Source of the DNA: Schizosaccharomyces osmophilus
Lineage: Eukaryota > Ascomycota > Schizosaccharomycetes > Schizosaccharomycetales > Schizosaccharomycetaceae
Assembly (NCBI RefSeq): GCF_027921745.1
Contig: NC_079240.1
Span: 1,047,001 to 1,111,000, forward strand
Reading direction: 5' to 3'
DNA length: 64,000 bases
Shown piece after piece: positions 1-9,982 of the stretch; the stretch's first letter is position 1; each line of letters starts with the position of its first letter. A program made the position numbers and the translations under genes. Under the pieces are notes generated by a model. It worked only from the letters and a program-made list of their open reading frames with translations. It was not told where the DNA came from and made no database searches.

Positions 1-496
1 CTAATTGAACTATTTGACGCTTAACTCGTTGCTGAAGATTAGAATCAAATCCATCTAAATAAAAACGGAAATTCGGAAATGCCTTTTTGTATTGCCGTTT
101 CCATTCCATCAACTTAGCCTTTTGGGAAGCCGACTTTGCCGTAGCTAATTTCGTGGCATCGGCTCCATCGTTTTTTAATTCTTCATTGATTGGTTCAAGT
201 GTCTTCATATGAGGGACTTCTTTAGTGATAGATTCATCATGTTTTACTCGCTTTACTGACTTCCGATATGATTTAGGAGTCGTAACCTTCTGATGTTTCG
301 GGGTTGTAGTTACTGAATTCTCATTATTTATTTCGATTTCAGGTGAAGAGACACTTTCCTCTAAAGCATGAGACCTTTTTTGCTCGACCGCAGCGTCCTC
401 TGTCACTGAAGCGGCCTTTTGTTTCACAACACCTTCATGTTTCTGGGGAATTATATTTGCCGATCGAGGTGCAAGAGGGCATCTTTCGAAATTCAT
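1..496 (-). CDS. dfp1: Dbf4-type regulatory subunit of Hsk1 (Cdc7) kinase, 5' part only
   Basis: Activator of the Cdc7-family kinase Hsk1, which fires replication origins in the nucleus. The frame opens at the ATG complementary to 494-496 and stays open for 165 codons to the window edge. The first 110 or so residues are polar and low-complexity. They are followed by a segment containing WKRQYKKAFPNFRFYLDG, which is the start of the Dbf4 motif-N/BRCT-like region (a W, basic residues, then FPxFxFYxD). The conserved M and C motifs lie outside the window. Its position next to arp6 agrees with the S. pombe order as I recall it. Upstream, at 853-876, is an MCB palindrome with a forkhead site, which would suit a G1/S or meiotic gene. 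Family assignment rests on one motif plus synteny. Confidence 0.85.
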   Translation of the reverse strand, partial: MNFERCPLAPRSANIIPQKHEGVVKQKAASVTEDAAVEQKRSHALEESVSSPEIEINNENSVTTTPKHQKVTTPKSYRKSVKRVKHDESITKEVPHMKTLEPINEELKNDGADATKLATAKSASQKAKLMEWKRQYKKAFPNFRFYLDGFDSNLQQRVKRQIVQL

Positions 497-852
497 AAGA
501 TATTTTGGTCTTCTTTATAATATGACACAAATATCCCCAAATATATGTGCCAACTTTGGTTGTTTTCTTGTTTGTTTATATTTAGAATGGTGGTTGTAGT
601 GGAAAGCTTCAATGTTATAGTACAACACCCTTCGTATATAAAAGTAACATATGTTAGGTAACAAATTTTTAAAGACCTCCCTATCGCATATATAATATTC
701 AATTGCTTTTCTTAAAAGTTTTATAAGAAGGTTCATAAATAGAAATTTCTTATAACTCACACTTTTACGAAACCATAGAATGAAGATCAACAAACTTCAG
801 TTTACATTTCTAGGAACTATATAATGATCTATATAATATCGATAGCGGATTG

Positions 853-868
853 ACGCGACGCGTCGCGT
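853..868. promoter_or_regulatory. MCB-type (MBF) palindrome upstream of dfp1
   Basis: ACGCGACGCGTCGCGT is a perfect 16-base palindrome with a central ACGCGT flanked by two overlapping CGCG half sites. ACGCGT is the MluI cell-cycle box bound by MBF (Cdc10/Res1/Res2) in fission yeast. It lies about 360 bases upstream of the dfp1 start. MBF control is an inference. Confidence 0.6.
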
Positions 869-869
869 T

Positions 870-876
870 TGTTTAC
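870..876 (-). promoter_or_regulatory. Forkhead (FLEX-like) site upstream of dfp1
   Basis: On the minus strand this reads GTAAACA, extended to GTAAACAAACG, which is one base from the Mei4/FLEX core GTAAACAAACA. It starts one base after the MCB palindrome ends. Forkhead factors Mei4, Fkh2 and Sep1 use this core. The seven-base core alone is common by chance in AT-rich DNA. Confidence 0.45.
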
Positions 877-1409
877 ATTTTCCTTCGAGGTGAGAGCTGT
901 GACTGTTTTTCAGTCATATATTCAAAAAAGTAACCCATCGTTTCACTCGTTCTTTTACCATAAACTATCTTCATATCGCAAAAGGAATGATTTAGAAATC
1001 TTTGTGCTATTTCAATGTTGAATTGGTATGTTTTACGATGCAGGAAGTAGCATGAAATGATGTTATAAAAATCGATTAGTCTTGAAGACAAATCCCATGG
1101 TTATTTTATGTATTCACACACTGATCACTGATGTTACTTCAAATAATATTTTGAACTTGTTTACTAATTATTAGGAGAACCATTTGATGCAATATGAGGT
1201 TGGAAAGGAGCTTTAGATAATGCACCTATAGCGTAGGGTAGTTAATAGATGGATTGGAATCGATAACATTGAAAGTGGTATACTTTGAGTTTTGTATTAT
1301 AAAACATTGAACAGTGTGTTCAGTCTATAAAGTAAAAAGGTATTATTATTACAGCTGGTAATCTCATTAAATGTGCTACCAGGTTTGAATCATTCGCATA
1401 ACCTCATGT

Positions 1410-2835
1410 CTATTTCCTTCTATACAGAATGTTTGGGCCATGCTCAAGATATTCTGACTTAGAGATACTATTAGCATTCCAATATTTACCAGGCATGTGG
1501 GCTCCGCGGTTCCAAGCATATGTGGATGGACTAGAGTAGTTTAGTAAAAAGTACATCTCATACTCACAAAAAAAAAAAAAAAAAAAAAAAACTTACTTGG
1601 ACGGTTGAAAAACACGAAGGTCTATGTCTTCTGGCGAAAGTGATCGTAACTCAGCTTCCAACCGCTGATGGAATCCTGGAAATTTACAGTTTCCGCCTAT
1701 GGTAACGATATTACCTAGAAGCAATGCCCCAATTTCTTCGGGAAAGCCTTGTACACTTTGCATGACAGCTTCAGGAATGCCGGCTTCCTGTAAACCAACA
1801 TCAGATGGAGAAAATAAAAGTTCCGGACTAGCGAATCGCTCATTAGCAAGTTTTAAAACCTGCTGGTCGATAATTTTGTTCAAGTCTTTGACTACATGTC
1901 CAAACTTGCCGGAACTGTAGTCTGGCAGGGCATACAGAATGTCATATTTAGACTTTGGCTTCGTCTGCGCAAGATTCAGGTCTTGCGCAAAGTTTTGGGA
2001 GACAAAGCATACCGACTCTTTGATTTCATTCATTAAATAGGTCTCTTCCATCATGTTATATTTACGATAAGAAATAACTTCTTTTAAAAAATTGGTCAAA
2101 AATCTGCCCCCAACATCAATTCTGCGTACGGCATTCTCTTGAACTTGAGAATCAATGACGGGGATAATATGGGTAAAGCTATAGCCAGAATCAATTACTA
2201 AAATGCATTCACCATGTGCATCTTTGTAAGAAGCTTCATCGCCCTTTGTGAAGCATTCATGATCCCATGAGATTAATTCCGCCGGCGTACATGCAAAATA
2301 TGCATCAAACCCAAACTCTTCAAAAACCAGCTGAATCGTGTTGAGTTCTATAGAAGGCATCGTAAACGGAGGCTGTGTTAATATCAATGAATAACCGTCC
2401 ATACTAGGTTCAGTGATGCCCAACCGCCGCATCACTTGATCCCATACAGCTGTCTCTGTACTCCAGTTTACAAGATATCCCTGTATGTTAGTATAAGTAA
2501 CAAGATGTAATGAATTTCAATTTTCTTCCTCCTTGAATGCGGTTCTCTTGAGCACCACGTTCGGTGTACATACTTTTTCATGCGCTCTACGAAACTGTAA
2601 TGTGGTAAAATCATTACAATTCGATAATTCGTCTCCTAAAAACAAGCGATTCCCATCCTTTGACTTTGTAAGGCAATTAGGTATTTCTCTGCAAAAGTAT
2701 GTTAAAGAAACTAGTCTGGCGATCAATCTATTTAACTGTTTTTTCTTACAGAACATTCCCACCAGCAAATCCTGCTTTCACATTATAAGCGCCATTGTCT
2801 AATACAATAGTTTTGGCAGGTAGCCCATTGTTCAT
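1410..2835 (-). CDS. arp6: Actin-related protein Arp6 (SWR1 complex)
   Basis: Nuclear actin-related protein, a core subunit of the SWR1 remodeller that deposits H2A.Z. It also acts at telomeric and centromeric silencing in fission yeast. I assemble four exons: 2750-2835, 2574-2688, 1597-2480 and 1410-1530, giving 401 aa. The N terminus [18 protein letters not shown] is the actin-fold phosphate-1 loop. [30 protein letters not shown] (phosphate-2) and [11 protein letters not shown] (adenosine loop) follow in order. The last exon supplies STYAW and a short C-terminal tail. Donors read GTAAGA, GTATGT and GTAAGT, and the phases join correctly. The final intron carries a 24-base T tract directly after the donor. 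Reading only the large exon would lose both termini. Confidence 0.95.
1568..1591 (-). repeat. T24 homopolymer in arp6 last intron
   Basis: Twenty-four consecutive A on the plus strand (T on the transcribed sense) start at the fifth or sixth base of the 66-base intron 1531-1596, directly after GTAAG. This is the longest homopolymer I noticed in the window. Confidence 0.95.
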
Positions 2836-3318
2836 GGCGGTTTGAATGGTTCTAAATCACTGATCCTTGGTGGTAGTAAGTGCCCTGTGTATGTATGTAT
2901 AAGACTTAAGGGTGAAAGGTGTAACAGCTTCATTGTGCTAGGATTGAAAACATTGGGTTGTTTTTATTGCAAAACCTTTTTGAAATAAAATAAAATAAAA
3001 TAAAATGGATGGAGCGAAAGACGAGATTTCTACAATAATTCAACAACTATACTAACTTTGAGTTACTTGCACTTACAAATCTTATACATTATTAGAAGAG
3101 TTATCAAATTGTATTAGATGAAGAATTTCTTTTACCTTCTGTTTCTATCAGAAATAGCCAGTTTTACCAAGTATGAAGCAAAAGGTAATCAAATATAAGT
3201 CACAACAAAAGACTGCAAAACACATTGAAACGTTGAAAACAATAACAATTAAATAAATTTTTCCGATACCAAAGACCCAATTTTTGTTTTTAGTTCAAAA
3301 CCATTAGAACTTCAGAAA
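2836..3318. other. Intergenic: arp6 promoter and karyopherin 3' flank
   Basis: No gene seen. It holds four tandem TAAAA units at 2986-3005. The rest is AT-rich 3' flank of the karyopherin gene. Confidence 0.6.
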
Positions 3319-6300
3319 TTACTGATTGGCAGAAGCAGCGGAGGCAGCCAGTGCAGCCGGTTGCTCATTGAGCAGGGTTTGGAGCGATTGTTGCTCCTCA
3401 GCATTTAGATTTTTCAACATATCCTGCATTACAATCGGACTACTGTCCTTTAAGTGTACCATAAAATCTTGGAAAAGAGAGAATGGTTCAATTTGGTCGA
3501 GAGAGGTATGGAACAGGGGATCCTCGTCTAGAAGATAATTACCTTGATACCGTTCAAAATCATCCAATTCATCAGCAGCGTCACCTGAAACGTCTCCTTC
3601 TAAATCAGGGCCATCATATTCGACGGCGAAGTCGTCAACGCCGTCATCTTCATCAGCTTCCCAGTCGATGCCATCATTCCAACCAGAGGAGGTAAGATTA
3701 AATGTCTCACCGTCATATTCTTTTTCTAATTCAGCACGTGCTGCCAATGCATCAGGTAAGGTTTTCAGCAAAGAAATCATGATTTTCATGACATGGTTCC
3801 AGTTATCTTGAAGAGCCAACGCAACCTGTTCTGCGGAAAGGGGAATCATAGACAAAATAGCAACTAAGCAAAGCTTCTTGTCATGCACACGAGTAAAAGA
3901 GGCAATATCCTTAAACCACATGGCAAAGAAAGGAGCCGTCCATTGCTGCATTTGGAGCACACCCAAAGTCATGCCGGGGTTGTAGTACAAGGCATTAATG
4001 ATGACTTCACACAAGAAGACGCGATAAATTTGTGAAGTAGGCTTTTCACTAACTAAAAGTAAATTACCGGCAATTTCAATGAAGGTAGGAACATATTGAT
4101 CCAGCAATCCACGGTAATTAAGCATAAGCAATTCCATGAGTTTACAAGCAGCAATACGGTCATTAACGGCTAAATGGTCGCTGTTGAAGACTTGCAAAAT
4201 AATATCAACCATAGCGGCAATATAATCAGGACGAGCAGCAAAATCCTTTCCACCATAAGTAATAAAATTGCTTAAAGCAGGAGTTGCATCTTCAACGAAT
4301 TCGATGCCAGATTCCTTCAAAACACCGTGAAGCTTTTGAAATACTGTCCACATCACAGGAGATATCTCCTTCGAAGCAAACGTACAGCCATCAACTATTT
4401 CAAACATTTCAGCAAAAACGTCAAAAATATTGTTATCCAAGACGAAACTAATAATAGGCAAAAGAATAACTTCAATTTCTCTCAAAACATCAACGGTGTT
4501 TTCCAAACTCAAAATCATAGTACTTAGGGTATTCAAGATGCCAATGGCAGCAATAGATTTATCATCCACCAAAGTATCAAAATCTTCGGCGGTATTTGAC
4601 TGTTCAATACTCTCTTGCATGAACTTAAGGAAGGTATCACGAAGTTGCTTAGCCAGCTGAGCAGCGAAAGGAGTCAATTCATGGCTGAAAGAACTAACGA
4701 ACTCCTCCATGCAAGAAGACAAAGCATCAATGTCAATTTCGTTTGCTAAATACAAAAGGTTTTGCATAATGGTGGGTACGTGAGCTGTCATAACATCATG
4801 AACTTCAACATGACGCATAAGAGGTTGCAAAGCTAAGGCAGCTTGTACTCGTACTGGCAAATCCGAATCTTGTAGGCAATTAAGCACGGAATGATAAACA
4901 ATCAAGAGCTGAGATTTGTCATTCCAAGTGATATCACTAAAGCGGTTAATCATTTCACATGCGCGAGATCTTAAATAGCCAACAGGACTGGAGAATTCTG
5001 GCATTACATGAGCAACAATAAAATCCTGCATCATACCAGCAACTGGAGAATTCTTGCTAAGGATGGAGTTAGAAACAGCGGCAACCATACGAAGAGCACC
5101 CTCTTTCTGTCTAGGGTTCTTCTCGTTCGGGGCAGAAGCAGCATATTGGTTCAGAGCATCACTAGCAAAAGTTAAGATGCCCATGAAAGTGTCTTTTTTC
5201 CTCTTAGACGCCAATCGAACAAGGAACCGAGAAGCAGCAACATCAGCTGAATTGAAATCATCATAGATATCGATGTATTTATGAATAAACTCTACGGGAT
5301 CAAGATCCCATAATTCTTCGTCCTCTTCGCTCATGCATAACTGGGGAAAAACAAAGTCACCAATTAACAACCGAAGATGAGGTTGTAAAAGCTGCCAGGT
5401 ACTTTTGGGTTTAACGCATTCTTCATAAAAGCATCCGAGGAAATACAATATACGAGGAGAAAGCCATAATTGTCCTTGTGACCACAAAACGGTTTGCTGT
5501 AAGTATGTCTCCAAAATGCTAGGCACAATATTGGCGATAAAATTTTTGGCAAAATTGCGGTATTTGTTAGCAGATTCACCATAAAGTGAACTAGGTTCTC
5601 CATAACGAGTGAAAATACGGTTCAAGGAATAGTATGCCCATTTCTTACATTTATGCCAAACGTGGGCCTGGCGCATTTCGGAATCAAGGGCCATGACAGA
5701 AGCCGGTATAGGCTTTTGTACAACAGCCAATAGAAGTTGAATCCAAGCAAGGATCATATCGTTGGCAAGCAATTCGGTAGGAAGTTCTAATGCAATGACC
5801 GACTTGAATGTTTTCAAAATGAGACGAAGCATTTCGGCAGAATCGTTATCCTCCATATTAATAAGGTTGTGAGCAATTTGGAGGATTATTGGGAAAATGG
5901 CGGATATTAAGGGACCAATATCCCGTTGGCGATCGTCCAAACGCCATCTGTAAACCTTGGAAAGTTCGTGTAAGCAAATTAAGCCTGCGTATACCTCGCA
6001 TTGTTCGTTCGATTGAACAAGATTGGCTGTAAGTTCGCTAAAGCCAGGCCACTGATCGGGAAAATCGGTGGAAAGAATAATGTTCAAAATAGCGATTAAA
6101 TGAGATCTTGTGAAGATGGGGCTCTGTAAAAGAACAGGAAGAATGTTTTGACGGAAAAGAGCCTTCTGTTCTAGAGGAATATCCAACACAGAAGGAGCAT
6201 CATCAATCGTCGTCCAAGAACGAGCAATTCTGTTTTTTAAGTATATTACAGCTAAAATCTTCAGTTAGCTATGTTTCAGTCCCAAACCGATAATTGACCA

Positions 6301-6475
6301 TAGTGAGCTTACCAGCTTGCTGGGTGGGAAGAGCATTGCTTTGGTCGCTTAATAGTTGAAGAACAGCCAAGACAAAGTTAGGGTCTTTTTCCAATTGTTT
6401 TAAAGAGAGTTCAGCTCGAGTACGTGTATTTGGGTCCGCGTTTAGCGTCGCGTCAAAATGCTCAACCAAAGACAT
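3319..6475 (-). CDS. Importin-7/8-like karyopherin (Sxm1/Nmd5 type)
   Basis: Nuclear transport receptor of the importin-beta superfamily that would bind Ran-GTP and carry cargo through nuclear pores. Two exons, 6313-6475 and 3319-6251, separated by a 61-base intron with a GCTAACT branch region, give 1031 aa. The start is the ATG of [18 protein letters not shown]; the frame reaches further up only through a GTG. The first 100 residues form the importin-N domain ([12 protein letters not shown], then [10 protein letters not shown] across the intron). The rest is a long HEAT-repeat solenoid (for example [21 protein letters not shown]). A strongly acidic stretch ([12 protein letters not shown] and onward) lies near residues 915-965, as in importin-7/8. 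In S. pombe the gene sits between arp6 and meu8. Its cargo cannot be read from sequence. Confidence 0.9.
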
Positions 6476-7308
6476 CTTGGATTTGTCCAAGACCACAAAA
6501 CCTAATAATTAGATTTATGAATTTCTGTTCAGTGTGGTTGTAGGCAAATGACAAATTTTTGATTCCTCATGCCGGGTCTAAAATAAGGAACAAACGATCT
6601 GATGCTTTAAATTCCTTACCACGTTGGTTATGTGCACTAAATTATTTAATGTTGTGTTCTGTTTCGTTATACATGGTAGCGATGTATGTAAATGTTAAGT
6701 AAATGTAATATTACTAGCTATTGTATAAAAATATAAGCAAAAAGAATATACTATTGTAGATCACCGTAAATAAATAAATAGATAAAAAGGTGAAAAAATG
6801 AAATAGCGTTTCATTAACATTTCTTTGTTTTATTTTTTTGTATTTTAGAATAAACACTATATTTCATCGCCAAGTGTTTACAGATAGTTCCTCTATCAGA
6901 AACATTTGTTTGTTGAGCTAGTATAGTATTTTAGAAACAATTTCAATATTATCAGGCCATTGACAGATGCATTCCAACATGTTTTCTTAATTGAATTTAA
7001 CATTTGAAACTACGAAATCAAAAGCAAAAGTAGGGATAAACACTCATACTATTTCTGCACGACTTTCGTTGCCTTATGCCTTAACGAATTTTGTTTTTGA
7101 AGAGTACACCACCTAAAGGATATTTTTAATGTAATTTGCACTTGTGTCTATTTTTCATCTTCAATCAAAAAGAAAGTATGCTATGTCAAATATAAAGCAT
7201 GCTGCATAGAACCATTCTATTTTTTCATTGATTTTAAGGATGTACATTTCACGTGCTCATTTTTATAAATGTGTATAGATATGCTGTTTATCGCAGTTAT
7301 TTCAACAA
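6476..7308. other. Intergenic: karyopherin promoter and tRNA upstream region
   Basis: No coding gene seen. A TTCTTTGTTT match to the Ste11 TR-box lies at 6821-6830, but no obvious target is near. The TATA element of the tRNA gene is at its right end. Confidence 0.55.
7264..7269 (+). promoter_or_regulatory. Upstream TATA box of tRNA-Val
   Basis: TATAAA, 40 to 45 bases before the first tRNA base. Fission yeast, unlike most eukaryotes, generally needs an upstream TATA for tRNA transcription by Pol III, and this spacing fits. Confidence 0.7.
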
Positions 7309-7390
7309 GCATCTGTAGTCTAGTGGTTATGATTTCTGCTTTACATGATATGTTCGCAGACGGTCCCAGGTTCGATCCCTGGTAGATGCA
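7309..7390 (+). tRNA. tRNA-Val (anticodon UAC) with a 9-base intron
   Basis: Full cloverleaf. The acceptor GCATCTG pairs with TAGATGC and the discriminator is A at 7390. The D arm contains AGTCTAGTGGTTA (A box) and the T arm CCAGG-TTCGATC-CCTGG (B box). The anticodon stem TCTGC/GCAGA closes a loop with anticodon TAC at 7342-7344, reading GUA valine codons. The nine bases 7346-7354 fit no mature loop and sit at the canonical intron place after position 37. Removing them leaves 73 bases. CCA is not encoded. A T8 Pol III stop follows. Confidence 0.96.
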
Positions 7391-7395
7391 AATTC

Positions 7396-7403
7396 TTTTT
7401 TTT
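7396..7403 (+). terminator. Pol III terminator of tRNA-Val
   Basis: Run of eight T starting six bases after the tRNA end, the usual Pol III stop. Confidence 0.85.
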
Positions 7404-7662
7404 CTTTTCCAAAAGAAAAGATATGTCTTCCATATTTATATATAGATATTATTTTTTTGTTTTTTTTTTGTATGTATAATATGTATACGGATCTATTAAA
7501 GATTTTACTGGTCTTTGAAGCTACTATGTTCATCGTATTTTTGAAACCATTTCCGTAAATGTACATCTCTATTGTATGAAACAAAATTCCATTCATTAAG
7601 TTAAACTCATAAACATTTTTATTTTTATATAATTAATGATACCTTTCAAAGAATTCATGATC

Positions 7663-9171
7663 CTAAGCATCGCCAACATACTCAGCAATTTGCTTCAAAC
7701 GAGTATATTCATAATAACCATGAGTAGCCAATCCAATACCCAAACCGGAATGCTTCCAACCAATCCATGGAAGCTCATGGCTAGAAAAGTGATAAGTGTT
7801 AAGAGAGCACATGCCTGCCTCAATGTTATCCGCAAAGTAGTCGAGGGTATCGCGATTCGTGGAGAACACGCCTGATCCGAGACCATATTCAGTAGCATTG
7901 GCCAAGGCGAGAGCTTCTTCATTTGTGCGGAAAGTCTTGGTGATCAGCACGGGGCCGAACACTTCCTCTTTCCATAAAGTATTGTTGGTTTCGGCATTGG
8001 TGAAAATCGTAGGAGGAACGAAGTAACCTTTTCCACTTTCTTTAGGCAGTCCACCAAAAACACAGTTCAAACCTTCGTCAAAACCTGTTTGGATCAATTG
8101 AAGTACCTTTTCGTACTGGGGTTTGCTTACCAAGGGACCCATATTTACATTCTCTTGCAATCCGTTTCCAGAAACAATTTTCTTTGCTTCTTCAAGGACA
8201 CCCTTAAGCACCTCCTCATACACATCTTCCTCAATGAGTAGACGGGAAGCTGCGGTGCAAGCTTCACCTTGATTGAAAAAAATACCAAAAGCAGCCGATC
8301 TGCAAGCAAGAGAAAGATCAGCGTCTTTACAGACAATCAAAGGCGATTTACCACCTAATTCAAGAGTCACGGGAATGACGTGGTCAGAGGCTGCATGCAT
8401 AATTTTCTTGCCTGTGAACAACGAACCCGTAAAGGCAAGATAGGAAATCTTGTCGTGGTGGCTAAGAGCGACACCAGTTTCCTTGCCAGAACCAATGACT
8501 ACATTGAAGACGCCGTCGGGCAAGCCACCTTCCTTGCACAAAAGGGCAAATTCGAGGCAGGACCAGGGAGCAACTTCTGAAGGCTTAAGGACGACAGTAT
8601 TACCGGACGCCAAGGCAGGAATCGATTTCCAAAGGGCCATTTTCAATGGAAAGTTCCAAGGGGTAATAACACCGACAACGCCTCTGGGGAAACGCTTTTC
8701 TTTGCCGACGTAACCGGGGGCATTCGTTAAAGGAACCACTCTAGAAACCTCGTCGGTTTCAGCAATTTCAGCATAATAATCTAATAAATCGGCAGAGGAG
8801 TCTACATCAAATAACGCATAAGAGGTGGGTTTACCGCAGTTCAAAACATCCAATCCAGCAAGCAAATCTCGGTTTTCACGCATTAGTTGACCAATCTTAC
8901 GAAGAACGGCTCCACGTTCGTTTCCGCTACGCTTCGACCAGATGCCAGACTCGAATGCCTCGTGAGCGTTTTCCACAGCCTTGTTGACATCTTCAGCATT
9001 AGCATCTGCGCATGTTCCAATCACCTCTTCTGTAGCAGGGTTTATTAAAGGAATCGCATTTGCATCAGCTCCTTTGGGCTTTACGCATTGGCCTCCGATA
9101 AAGATGCAATTGTCAGGGACTCGACGAGCAGCAATTAATTCGTTTTGACGAGTTGTAACGTTCGTTTGCAT
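7663..9171 (-). CDS. meu8: Betaine-aldehyde-dehydrogenase-like aldehyde dehydrogenase Meu8
   Basis: NAD(P)-dependent aldehyde dehydrogenase of 502 aa. The start is the ATG of MQTNVTTRQ; a TTG two codons upstream extends the frame but is not a yeast start. Family landmarks are complete: INPATEEVIG near 43, oxyanion Asn173 in TPWNFPLK, the NAD site VVLKPSE near 193-199, FTGS near 247, general base Glu271 in LELGGKSP, and nucleophile Cys305 in FNQGEACTAASR. The closest named relative is fission-yeast Meu8 (meiotic expression upregulated), predicted to act on betaine aldehyde. The real substrate is not proven by sequence. The upstream region has a FLEX-like forkhead site and a large palindrome, both possible regulators. 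Confidence 0.9.
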   Translation of the reverse strand: MQTNVTTRQNELIAARRVPDNCIFIGGQCVKPKGADANAIPLINPATEEVIGTCADANAEDVNKAVENAHEAFESGIWSKRSGNERGAVLRKIGQLMRENRDLLAGLDVLNCGKPTSYALFDVDSSADLLDYYAEIAETDEVSRVVPLTNAPGYVGKEKRFPRGVVGVITPWNFPLKMALWKSIPALASGNTVVLKPSEVAPWSCLEFALLCKEGGLPDGVFNVVIGSGKETGVALSHHDKISYLAFTGSLFTGKKIMHAASDHVIPVTLELGGKSPLIVCKDADLSLACRSAAFGIFFNQGEACTAASRLLIEEDVYEEVLKGVLEEAKKIVSGNGLQENVNMGPLVSKPQYEKVLQLIQTGFDEGLNCVFGGLPKESGKGYFVPPTIFTNAETNNTLWKEEVFGPVLITKTFRTNEEALALANATEYGLGSGVFSTNRDTLDYFADNIEAGMCSLNTYHFSSHELPWIGWKHSGLGIGLATHGYYEYTRLKQIAEYVGDA

Positions 9172-9386
9172 TTTCAAATTTCTTTCTTCTATACGATCTC
9201 TTTCGGCGAGGGTAATCTTCTGCTTTTATAACTTTTTCCAACACTGGTTCAAAGCAAAATTTAAATTCTTTCAGCCGATCTGGTTCACGGTAGAAATCCC
9301 TGCAACAGGTCATATGACCGACAATATATAATTGGCCTCATTTTAGCCGTTTCTTCTTTGCATAATTCGCATTCTCGTAATCTATT

Positions 9387-9393
9387 TGTTTAC
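9387..9393 (-). promoter_or_regulatory. Forkhead/FLEX-like site upstream of meu8
   Basis: On the minus strand GTAAACAAATA, one base from the Mei4/FLEX core GTAAACAAACA, about 215 bases upstream of the meu8 ATG and on the same strand. It would fit the meiotic induction implied by the gene's name. Inference only. Confidence 0.45.
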
Positions 9394-9436
9394 CAAAGAA
9401 AAATTTCGCCGGAAAGTCACAAGGTTATGTCACAAG

Positions 9437-9490
9437 CGAACGTCTGAGACCCCAAAGGCCAATATTGGCTTCTGGGATCTCAGACGTTCG
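9437..9490. repeat. 54-base near-perfect palindrome upstream of meu8
   Basis: Two 27-base arms (9437-9463 and 9464-9490) with no spacer. 24 of 27 positions are complementary, and one of the three mismatches would be a G-U pair in RNA. The outer 13 bases CGAACGTCTGAGA are perfectly mirrored. The centre GCCAATATTGGC is itself a perfect palindrome of two back-to-back CCAAT boxes. It lies 266-319 bases upstream of the meu8 ATG and 490 bases beyond the pex32 stop. Confidence 0.95.
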
Positions 9491-9982
9491 GGGAGTGAAG
9501 TAATTGTCCAGTCATCGATACATCATTGTCATGATTTTCACTTCGTTCTCAGAAAACTTTTTTTTAATTCTTTTTTCGGAATCCCTGAACTCGGGCAATC
9601 GGGTTGTAAAGGTCGTCGTAACGGGGAGAGCCAAATTATGAATCGGCGTAAGACGGCGTAAGAAATAAATGCAAAAAAAAAGAAAAGAAAAAAAAAACAG
9701 AAGAAACAAAAGAAACAAGAATACTCCTTTAGAAATACAAGACTAATTTTTTCGTTTTCATCCATTATTTGTAATCCATGATTGATGCTTTTATCAAGGT
9801 AGGTAAAAATTTCTTTCCCTTTTTCATAAGCTTCGAATTTGTAATCATTATTTTCTTTTGTTTTTCGTCGTTTTGTCGTTTCGGCAAAGACGGCTTTTCT
9901 CCCGCCTACAAAAAAATTCATTATAGCTTTGTTTCATATTCACAATTTGAGAACCGCTGATGTAACATTCTCGAAAAAGGTA

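Larger units (their letters stand above)
497..1409. other. Intergenic: dfp1 promoter and arp6 3' flank
   Basis: Both neighbours are on the minus strand. Apart from the MCB and forkhead elements, a minus-strand CAGTCACA (HomolD-like, 898-905) is present. The short ORFs here look like chance AT-rich frames. Confidence 0.6.
9172..9982. other. Intergenic: meu8 promoter and pex32 3' flank
   Basis: Contains the forkhead site 9387-9393, the palindrome 9437-9490 and an A/G-rich low-complexity stretch around 9668-9717. A minus-strand frame at 9538-9921 translates largely that low-complexity tract (runs of F/L/C), so I do not call it a gene. Confidence 0.6.

Noticed and set aside
873-1091. 72-codon minus-strand ORF upstream of dfp1
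   Set aside because: Lies in the dfp1 promoter with chance composition; no ATG context or homology recognised.
6821-6830. Ste11 TR-box match TTCTTTGTTT
   Set aside because: Single match about 350 bases from a housekeeping karyopherin gene in T-rich DNA; expected by chance.
9538-9921. 127-codon minus-strand ORF between meu8 and pex32
   Set aside because: Most of it is translation of an A/G-rich tract giving F/C/L runs; no family resemblance and it lies in 3' and promoter flanks.
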